Positions 1-5,202 of a DNA stretch of 6,920 nt are shown here, one piece after another. Below the pieces are notes generated by a model. The model worked only from the letters and a program-made list of their open reading frames with translations, did no database searches and had not been told where the DNA came from. Made by a program: the position numbers and the translations under genes. The number at the start of each line of letters is the position of its first letter. Within the stretch, counting starts at the first letter, position 1. Where the stretch lies: contig CATWBR010000239.1 of the NCBI GenBank assembly GCA_958349075.1, positions 1-6,920 on the forward strand, given 5' to 3'. The stretch is from an uncultured Clostridium sp. (GTDB lineage: Bacteria > Bacillota > Clostridia > Lachnospirales > Lachnospiraceae).

Positions 1-95
1 AAAAAGAAATCCAGTAAAAAGGTGGGCAGGGGGATAATAATCAGGAAGATAATCCCGATCACACCGGCTGTCACCAGCATATTAAATCGTTTCAA
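1..95 (-). CDS. flhA: FlhA, flagellar export gate protein (5' fragment)
   Basis: This is the start of a gene cut by the low-coordinate window edge; 31 codons are visible. The peptide has a short basic start (LKRFN after a TTG codon), then a hydrophobic helix ending in IIIPLPTFLLDFF. A first transmembrane helix closing with P-x-P and then LLD is the recognisable N-terminus of FlhA, the large inner-membrane subunit of the flagellar type III export gate, which passes rod, hook and filament subunits. The likely start is TTG at 95-93, overlapping the fliY stop by four bases (TTGA) with a GGTGG stretch about six bases upstream. An in-frame ATG at 80-78 is the alternative, but it would remove the basic leader. 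The overlap implies translational coupling to fliY. Only the first membrane segment is visible, so the call rests on that motif and on flagellar context. Confidence 0.72.
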   Translation of the reverse strand, partial: MKRFNMLVTAGVIGIIFLIIIPLPTFLLDFF

Positions 96-1153
96 GACAG
101 ACCACCATTTCGAATGATATTCCTGGTATTAATGATCTCACTGACTTTTACGCCGAAGTTATCATCAATTACTACTACTTCCCCTCTGGCAATCAACTGT
201 CCGTTCACAATGATATCCACCGGGGCATCGGCGGCTTTATCCAGCTCGATCACCGTTCCGTTGTTGAAATTCAGAACGTCCCTGAGCCTGCGCTTTGTCT
301 TTCCTATCTCCACACAGACATTCAGGGGAACATTCATAATCAGGCCGAGATTTCCCTTAACCGCAGGCTCCGGATCCTTAACATGGACCGGGGCAGGATG
401 GACATCTCCTCCGAAATTGCCGGCCTGCTGCATCGCCGCAGAACTCCCGGCTGACTGCCTTACAGCGGCAGATGCCGCCTGGCCTGTTTCCATACCGGCT
501 CCGGCCTCCATATTCTGTAGGTTTAAAGCTCTCTCCTGCTCCAATTTCTCCCTGTTTGCCGCTATTTTTTGTTCCATCGCCTCATCGATGCTCTGAAACG
601 CTTCTTCTGAAATACACTGGACAAATTCGCTCTCAATCATGTCATTGATTACAAGTTTATAGGTGATGACGTTGGCGGTATCTTCCCCGTCGCCGCCCAT
701 AACTTTTTCAAGTTTTAAGCCGTCGTCAGACAGGAGAAGCTGGCAGGAAGAAGCTTTCATTCCGGCGCCCTCCAGCAGATAATCGGAAATTGCATCCGTT
801 GCCGTTTTCGTCATCTGGTTCATGATCTCACCGGCTGCGCTTACAGCCACCTCATCAAACATAAAGTCCGGTTCCGGCAAATCGTCGTTGCCCATCAGTT
901 CATTTAAAAACACCTGCATGTCTCTCTGACGGAAAATCATGGATATTGTCCCGGCTGCCCCTTCCGTGAGACAGAACTTGACAAAAATCACCGGTTCCAA
1001 AAGAGCGTACTCCACCTCTTTTACCTTCATCTCCTTCATCTGCGGAGACTTGATTTCTATATTGGATTTCAGTATGGACGAGAGGGATTCTCCCGATCGC
1101 TTTGCAAATAACTCCATGATGTCATGGAAAATCACTACCTGTTCATTCGTCAT
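92..1153 (-). CDS. fliY: FliY-type flagellar motor switch protein (CheC-like plus SpoA/FliN domain)
   Basis: This is a C-ring component at the cytoplasmic face of the motor, 353 residues from the chosen ATG. Residues about 1-195 are CheC-like and can be aligned by eye with Bacillus FliY. They include an intact E-x-x-N site (EIMN, E109 and N112), while the first site reads DIME (D11, E14), so E and N are both replaced. Residues about 195-265 form a charged, then Ala/Gly/Gln/Met-rich linker. Residues about 268-345 are a SpoA (FliN C-terminal) domain, with VPLNVCVEIGKTKRRLRDVL and then NGQLIARGEVVVIDDNFGV. The LSQDEIDALL-like CheY-binding peptide at the start of Bacillus FliY is missing. An upstream in-frame TTG at 1162 sits directly against the AGGAG and cannot be the start; ATG at 1153 is correctly spaced. 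The gap to motA is 15 bases. It could be labelled fliN, but the CheC-like half argues for FliY. Confidence 0.88.
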   Translation of the reverse strand: MTNEQVVIFHDIMELFAKRSGESLSSILKSNIEIKSPQMKEMKVKEVEYALLEPVIFVKFCLTEGAAGTISMIFRQRDMQVFLNELMGNDDLPEPDFMFDEVAVSAAGEIMNQMTKTATDAISDYLLEGAGMKASSCQLLLSDDGLKLEKVMGGDGEDTANVITYKLVINDMIESEFVQCISEEAFQSIDEAMEQKIAANREKLEQERALNLQNMEAGAGMETGQAASAAVRQSAGSSAAMQQAGNFGGDVHPAPVHVKDPEPAVKGNLGLIMNVPLNVCVEIGKTKRRLRDVLNFNNGTVIELDKAADAPVDIIVNGQLIARGEVVVIDDNFGVKVSEIINTRNIIRNGGLS

Positions 1154-1170
1154 AATCCTCAACTCCTTTT
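1154..1170 (-). promoter_or_regulatory. Ribosome binding site of fliY, overlapping the end of motA
   Basis: Read on the minus strand, the motA stop codon TAA runs into AAGGAG, followed by TTGAGGATT and the ATG of fliY at 1153. The AGGAG is about nine bases from the ATG and a second GAGG lies closer. This spacing selects the ATG over the upstream TTG, and the contact with the motA stop suggests coupled translation. Confidence 0.75.
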
Positions 1171-2020
1171 ATTTCTCTTTCCTTCTGCCGAACCGTTTTT
1201 CTTTCTTATCCTTTTTTTCTTCCTTCTCTTCCTGCTCTGCCTGCGCCTCTTTGACGCTTACCGGAAGCAGTTTGTAGAGCTTCTCTTCAATATAACGCGG
1301 GTTTTCTCCCTCCTGTATAGCAAGAACGCCTTCCATCACAAGGTTTTTACAGATAAACTCTTCTTCATGGCGCATCTTTAATTTAGAGGCGATAGGGAGA
1401 AATACGATATTAGCAAGGAAAGATCCGTACAAAGTCGTGATCAGGGCTACGGCCATACCGGACGCGAGTACGTCCACATCCTGCATGTTGCCCAGCATCA
1501 GAATCAGTCCGATCAGTGTGCCTATCATACCAAAAGCCGGGGCAAATGCCGCTCCTTTTTCGTAAAAGGCCCGATCCAGTGCATGCCTGTCTTCAAGTTG
1601 CATCAGTTCTGTTTCCATCAGTGTTTTGACTTTTTCCTGATCTACGGAATCCACCACCAGCATCAGGCTGTTGTAAAGAAACGGATCGTCGATATCCGTC
1701 AGTTTGTCCTCCAGGGACAGAAGTCCTTTCATCCTGGCTTCAGTCGCCAAATCTACAATTTGCTGTATTACCTGCTTGGTATCAAATTTCTGGGGCCTGA
1801 ATACAATTTTTAAGTGCTTTCCTATTTTTTTGAAGGAGCTTCCGGGAAATGCGATCATCATAACGCCGATTGTTCCTCCCACTGTGATAAAAAGGCTGGG
1901 GATATCGCCGAACGCCTTCAGGTTCGTAAAAATGAACCTCATGGTATCCGAATCAAACATCATGCCGAATAATACAAATCCTACCGCCATTAATAAACCG
2001 AGTATTGATAAAGCATCCAT
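1169..2020 (-). CDS. motA: MotA, flagellar stator subunit
   Basis: MotA is the multi-helix inner-membrane subunit of the stator, which with MotB conducts ions and pushes on FliG. The protein has 283 residues, a normal family length. Membrane helices are visible at about 3-23, 42-60, 157-177 and 185-207, with the large cytoplasmic loop between the second and third. The loop carries EARMKGLLSLED (R96 and E104), the region of the charged residues that contact FliG in Escherichia coli MotA. Helix 3 contains PAFGMIGTLIGL (P161) and helix 4 ends in FLANIVFLPIASKL (P209), matching the conserved prolines of the family. The C-terminus from about 257 is a dense Lys/Glu tail. The start ATG at 2020 has an AAGGA about ten bases upstream. 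The usual partner motB does not follow it; fliY comes next after 15 bases. The ion used cannot be inferred without MotB. Confidence 0.95.
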   Translation of the reverse strand: MDALSILGLLMAVGFVLFGMMFDSDTMRFIFTNLKAFGDIPSLFITVGGTIGVMMIAFPGSSFKKIGKHLKIVFRPQKFDTKQVIQQIVDLATEARMKGLLSLEDKLTDIDDPFLYNSLMLVVDSVDQEKVKTLMETELMQLEDRHALDRAFYEKGAAFAPAFGMIGTLIGLILMLGNMQDVDVLASGMAVALITTLYGSFLANIVFLPIASKLKMRHEEEFICKNLVMEGVLAIQEGENPRYIEEKLYKLLPVSVKEAQAEQEEKEEKKDKKEKRFGRRKEK

Positions 2021-2064
2021 ATTGTTATTTCCTTCTCACTTAATCTTTTTCTTAGGTCCTCATA

Positions 2065-2268
2065 TTACTTTAATCTGTCCAGCAGTTCTCTGTATGTGTC
2101 TCTTTTAAATTCCACTACTTTTCCTACTACCTGTTCTTTCCGCTCCCGGACAAGCAGGTGTTTTCCGTTTGTCAACAGGATCGTCGTGTCGGGATTCTCT
2201 GTGATAATCTCGATCAAATCGCAATTAAGCACAAATTTCTCTCCGTTAAGTTTAGTCAATTCAATCAT
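2065..2268 (-). CDS. flbD: FlbD/SwrD family flagellar protein
   Basis: This is a 67-residue protein of the FlbD family (Pfam 06289), beginning MIELTKLNGEKFVLNCDLIE and followed by ENPDTTILLTNGKHLLVRE, which is the family signature: a small beta-rich fold with a NG-x-x-h-x-V-x-E element. The homologue SwrD in Bacillus subtilis is reported to raise motor torque in swarming, probably through the stators; that is knowledge of the family, not something visible here. The position directly upstream of motA, with a 44-base gap, fits such a role. AGGTG lies about seven bases before the ATG at 2268. There is no signal peptide or membrane helix, so it should be cytoplasmic. It is not the Caulobacter transcription factor that is also called FlbD. 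Confidence 0.9.
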   Translation of the reverse strand: MIELTKLNGEKFVLNCDLIEIITENPDTTILLTNGKHLLVRERKEQVVGKVVEFKRDTYRELLDRLK

Positions 2269-2354
2269 ACCTTCACCTGTTTAACCTTTCTCTGCCTGTC
2301 CGGGCTTTATATATTACCGGTACTTAAAATATTTGCGATATAAATTATTGCGGT
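2269..2354 (-). other. flgE-flbD intergenic spacer, AT-rich in its flgE-proximal half
   Basis: The 86 bases between the flgE stop and the flbD start are AT-rich at 2306-2350, unlike the surrounding coding DNA. On the minus strand it contains TAATAT (2316-2311), with a poor -35-like TCGCAA (2338-2333) sixteen bases further upstream. This could be a weak internal promoter for flbD-motA-fliY, but the -35 match is bad and the elements could be chance in AT-rich DNA. No hairpin followed by a T run is seen, so there is no terminator after flgE. Confidence 0.25.
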
Positions 2355-4076
2355 CTATCTCTTCAGGTTAACAAGCTCCTCCAGAACCTGGTCGGATACC
2401 GTGATAATCCGGGAGTTAGCCTGGAATCCTCTCTGTGTGACAATCATATCGGAAAACTCGGTTGAAATATCTACGTTGGACATCTCAAGCGCCGATGAGC
2501 GGAGGGAACCTGAGCCACCGTTGCCCGGCTGGCAGGCCTTCGCCTCGCCCGAGTTGGAAGAAGCGGTAAAATATGAGTTACCGATCTGCTCCAGACCGTA
2601 CGGGTTATCAAACGTTACCAGATCAACGCGGCCGATCTGAAGGATTCCGAGCTGTGGATGGGTGATCTGCACCGTACCGTCGGAAAGAATTGCGATCGGG
2701 CAGTCAGACAATGCCTGGGCGCCGCCTTCCGTTCCATTCTTTAATGTAAATGCCTTGTCTCCAAGACCGAGGTTTTTAGCCTGATAGGATGGCGTTGCTT
2801 TTCCTTTTTCCGGATTAGCAGAAAACTCAATGCTGGTTGCGCCTCCGCCTGCCGCTGCAATGGCATCCTCCGGGGTCTGGCCGTTTGCCGTCTTAAAAGC
2901 CGCAGAAATCGCGTCGAATCCTTTATGGCTCAACTCGATACTCTGTCCCGGTTTTTCCGTGCTGCCCGTTGCAAGCACTTCGGTCAGGAGTACGGATTTC
3001 GGGCTTACGCTGTCCGAATTTATCTTCCCCTCAAAGGTTCTTTTTGTTCCGTCAGCCGCTGTGATCTCTGCTTTAACGGCCCAATATGCCAGATCCGTGC
3101 CGTCCGCCTGGTGGTAAACCGCTGTATATTCCACGTCCCCTTCCGCTGTAAACATGGGGCTGGTGCTAACCGTCTTCGGTTTCATACCACCGAAAATCTC
3201 CTTGCTGTCCATGGTCATGGTACCCGGATTGATACCAAAGTTCGCCTTAACCATTTCTTCGCCCGTAAGCGGTGTGGCGAATGTTCCCATCTCCGGCTGG
3301 GAGGATATGGTGAAATTTCCTGCCGGATGGGTCTGGCCGCCGTTGGCCTCTGTGATTGCTTCATTGATCCTGTTTGAAAAATCATCCATGGAAGTAAACC
3401 GTGCAGTCGGATTTACGCGGACTGTTATGGAGTTGGACGTCAGTTCGCTCGAGTTGACTTTCACGTCCGAACCGTCCGGAAGCGTTTCATCCAACTGGAA
3501 ATGGAAGGTCACGTTTGCGGATGTATTGGCATTTTCCGAAGTAATTGTATATTCAATTTCATTGATTGTTTCCTTGGCTTCCGACTTTGCCGCAGAAAGG
3601 CTGGGTACGCTCAGATGGATTTTCTCACTGCCTGCTGCTTTTCCAAGAGGATTTCCCGATACGCCGAGCACGGTATAACCGTTGCTGTCCACCAGGTTGT
3701 TTGTTCCCGGATCCACATAGAGAACGCCTGCCCTGGTGTAAAATGTATTGCCAAAGGCATCCTGAACCTGGAAAAATCCGTCTCCGGTGATGGCAAGATC
3801 CAGACCCCTGTCGGTACTCTGGAGGGCGGAACGCCCCATGTTCAGATCAATGCCTCCGAGCTGTACGCCATATCCTACCTGGCTTGCATTCTTGCCGCCC
3901 GTATCATTGTCACCGCCTGTGGCGCTCTGGAGTGTCTGGTAAAAGACATCCTGGAATCTGCCCCGGCCAGATTTAAAACCAAAAGTATTTACATTCGCAA
4001 TATTGTTGCCGATTACATCCAGTTTGCTCTGGTGTGCTCTCATGCCCGATACTGCTGAATAAAGAGATCGTAACAT
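2355..4076 (-). CDS. flgE: FlgE, flagellar hook protein
   Basis: FlgE polymerises into the hook, the universal joint between rod and filament, after export through the type III apparatus. The protein has 573 residues from the chosen start. Residues 1-35 are the flagellar rod/hook N-terminal motif (MLRSLYSAVSGMRAHQ, then IGNNIANVNTFGFK). Residues about 90-106 carry RGLDLAITGDGFFQVQD, typical of FlgE/F/G proteins. The C-terminus, about 530-573, has LEMSNVDISTEFSDMIVTQR and ends in LEELVNLKR. The middle, about 150-450, is a large variable outer-domain insertion, making it longer than the roughly 400-residue Escherichia coli hook protein. Two cysteines (459 and 515) are unusual for an exported flagellar subunit. 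The frame opens further upstream to an ATG at 4139, but that 21-residue leader is unlike any FlgE start and contains a hairpin. ATG 4076 has an ideal AGGAG. A generic FlgE/F/G label is the only alternative; hook-operon context supports FlgE. Confidence 0.95.
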   Translation of the reverse strand: MLRSLYSAVSGMRAHQSKLDVIGNNIANVNTFGFKSGRGRFQDVFYQTLQSATGGDNDTGGKNASQVGYGVQLGGIDLNMGRSALQSTDRGLDLAITGDGFFQVQDAFGNTFYTRAGVLYVDPGTNNLVDSNGYTVLGVSGNPLGKAAGSEKIHLSVPSLSAAKSEAKETINEIEYTITSENANTSANVTFHFQLDETLPDGSDVKVNSSELTSNSITVRVNPTARFTSMDDFSNRINEAITEANGGQTHPAGNFTISSQPEMGTFATPLTGEEMVKANFGINPGTMTMDSKEIFGGMKPKTVSTSPMFTAEGDVEYTAVYHQADGTDLAYWAVKAEITAADGTKRTFEGKINSDSVSPKSVLLTEVLATGSTEKPGQSIELSHKGFDAISAAFKTANGQTPEDAIAAAGGGATSIEFSANPEKGKATPSYQAKNLGLGDKAFTLKNGTEGGAQALSDCPIAILSDGTVQITHPQLGILQIGRVDLVTFDNPYGLEQIGNSYFTASSNSGEAKACQPGNGGSGSLRSSALEMSNVDISTEFSDMIVTQRGFQANSRIITVSDQVLEELVNLKR

Positions 4077-4090
4077 ATTTGTTCTCCTTT
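4077..4090 (-). promoter_or_regulatory. Ribosome binding site that fixes the flgE start
   Basis: On the minus strand AAAAGGAG is followed by AACAAAT and the ATG at 4076, a strong Shine-Dalgarno sequence with about seven bases of spacing. It decides for the start that gives the canonical MLRSLYSAVSGM terminus over the ATG 63 bases upstream. Confidence 0.85.
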
Positions 4091-4100
4091 TCCGAACCGC

Positions 4101-4126
4101 CCCATCCGTCCGGCATTCGGGATGGG
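4101..4126 (-). promoter_or_regulatory. GC-rich hairpin in the flgE leader
   Basis: In the transcript the arm CCCATCC (4126-4120) pairs perfectly with GGATGGG (4107-4101). One more G-C pair (4118 with 4108) forms past a bulged C, leaving a nine-base loop. The hairpin ends 12 bases before the flgE AGGAG. No U run follows, so it is not an intrinsic terminator. It could stabilise or mark a processing point in the mRNA, or tune flgE translation; the function is inference. Confidence 0.45.
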
Positions 4127-4148
4127 TTAAAGCCTCCAAAAGGACCGG

Positions 4149-4544
4149 CTATATCATAACGGTTCCGTCGATGTTCGTGAAGATTGCTCCCTTTAAGCTC
4201 TCATCACTGACTACAGTTACCACTTTATTATTTTTTAAATTCACCACATATGCGGTGGAATCCACAAGAATCAAAGGTTCTTTTAAACCTTTTTCTTCGG
4301 CCATCTGTACGCCCTTATTCAGGCGCTCCAACTTGGCGGACGACACGTCCACATTTCTCTCAACCACACGGTTCACCGCATGTTTGGAAAATTCGATCCG
4401 GCTCTCTTCACTGATTTTCTGTTCCAAAAGTTCCTTAAATGAAGTTTCCGGCTGTTTCTGCTGCTGTTCCTGTGTCTGAATCTCCCAGGGATTTCCGGTG
4501 CAGATAGGTGACTGTAATCGTTTATTATATAAAAATGAATCCAT
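4149..4544 (-). CDS. Conserved flagellar operon protein, TIGR02530 (flg_new) type
   Basis: This 131-residue protein is probably cytoplasmic and of unproven function, found between flgD and flgE in many Firmicutes flagellar operons. The first 45 residues are Gln-rich and variable. The conserved core follows: FSKHAVNRVVERNVDVSSAK (about 53-72), then KLERLNKGVQMAEEKGLKEP, then LILVDSTAYVVNLKNNKVVT and a closing AIFTNIDGTVMI. The FSKHA-x-x-R start and the FTNIDG end are the hallmarks by which I recognise the family. No signal peptide or membrane helix is visible. The start ATG at 4544 has AGGAG about six bases upstream, with a second AGGAG just before it. Location next to the hook and hook-cap genes suggests a part in hook assembly, but this is inference from position. 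The assignment is from memory of the family pattern. Confidence 0.85.
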   Translation of the reverse strand: MDSFLYNKRLQSPICTGNPWEIQTQEQQQKQPETSFKELLEQKISEESRIEFSKHAVNRVVERNVDVSSAKLERLNKGVQMAEEKGLKEPLILVDSTAYVVNLKNNKVVTVVSDESLKGAIFTNIDGTVMI

Positions 4545-4611
4545 ACAGTGCTCCTTTCTCCTGATATCTCTGTACTAATGTTTCCTGTTACTGTTTCAAT
4601 TCCGTCGTTCC

Positions 4612-4632
4612 TATCCTGGTTTTTTATCCTGG
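4612..4632. repeat. Short direct repeat in the flgD downstream spacer
   Basis: The 8-base unit TATCCTGG occurs twice, at 4612-4619 and 4625-4632, separated by five T. On the transcribed strand this reads CCAGGATA, AAAAA, CCAGGATA. It lies in the 98-base gap between flgD and the next gene, just after the flgD stop. It may be a small tandem duplication with no function. Confidence 0.4.
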
Positions 4633-4642
4633 CTCCCCGTCA

Positions 4643-5161
4643 TCATTCATCTTCCGGGTCCGTTGGTTTTGTGTCCGGCGGCGTGGTCGGCTTTTCCTCC
4701 GGCGCTGTTTTAACCTGCATAATTTCACTCATTTTATATGGCTTATCGTTGACATAAACCAGATATTCATCATCTACAAGGGAAATTTTATTGACAATTC
4801 CCTCCGTTGTATCCAGGTCTCCGCCCACAGTCATCTTGGAAGCTACCACATATTTTCCTACCATCGATGTGATATAGGTGCTCTTGGAATTGTAAGCCAT
4901 CTCCTCCATCTGCTGCATTGTCGTAAACTGGGCTAACTGGGTCACGTATTGTGTGTCGTCAACCGGGTTCATGAAGTCCTGGTTTTTCAACTGCGCAATC
5001 ATAAGCTGGAGAAAATCATCCACCGAAACCTGTTGATCCTCCGGATCCGCAAATACCGCATCAATGTTATTTCCCGTCTTATTGGTTTGGTCCTTTCCGT
5101 TATAGGTGTAATCATTCACCTTGTTGGAAGGCGTTGTCGTATTACCTGAATCGATCGGCAT
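4643..5161 (-). CDS. flgD: FlgD, hook cap/scaffold protein (short form)
   Basis: FlgD is exported to the tip of the growing hook, where it promotes FlgE polymerisation and is later replaced. The protein has 172 residues. Residues 1-40 are polar and Asn/Thr-rich, as expected for an export signal region. Residues about 46-90 are the diagnostic FlgD block (VSVDDFLQLMIAQLKNQDFM, then NPVDDTQYVTQLAQFTTMQQ). Residues about 100-151 form a small beta domain (VGKYVVASKMTVGGD, ending in PYKMSEIMQV), which matches the reduced C-terminal part of short Firmicutes FlgD rather than the fuller Escherichia coli form (about 230 residues). The last 20 residues are a Pro/Thr/acidic tail. AGGAG precedes the ATG at 5161 by about eight bases. 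The gap to fliK is 41 bases. Confidence 0.94.
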   Translation of the reverse strand: MPIDSGNTTTPSNKVNDYTYNGKDQTNKTGNNIDAVFADPEDQQVSVDDFLQLMIAQLKNQDFMNPVDDTQYVTQLAQFTTMQQMEEMAYNSKSTYITSMVGKYVVASKMTVGGDLDTTEGIVNKISLVDDEYLVYVNDKPYKMSEIMQVKTAPEEKPTTPPDTKPTDPEDE

Positions 5162-5202
5162 CCTGTTTCTCCTTTCTCTTAGTTTTTTTCAACCGCCGGC
5201 TG

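Noticed and set aside
114..596. Plus-strand open frame of about 160 codons opposite fliY
   Set aside because: It is the antisense of the SpoA domain and linker of fliY, with a Ser/Pro/Thr-rich composition typical of a shadow frame and no family resemblance.
1154..1162. TTG start of fliY at 1162
   Set aside because: The AGGAG directly abuts this TTG, leaving no spacing for initiation; ATG 1153 is correctly placed.
3154..4058. Long plus-strand open frames opposite flgE
   Set aside because: They lie wholly antisense to a well-supported hook gene, have no recognisable domain and no convincing ribosome site, and reflect the codon bias of the real gene.
4077..4139. Extended flgE start at ATG 4139 giving 21 extra residues
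   Set aside because: The leader is unlike any FlgE terminus, spans the hairpin and the real AGGAG, and would place a non-native peptide before the conserved MLRSLYSAVSGM start.
5162..5202. Possible terminator between fliK and flgD (CAGCC-GGC-GGTTG followed by a homopolymer)
   Set aside because: The stem is only five base pairs with a wobble pair, and the run that follows on the transcribed strand is A rather than U, so it is not an intrinsic terminator.
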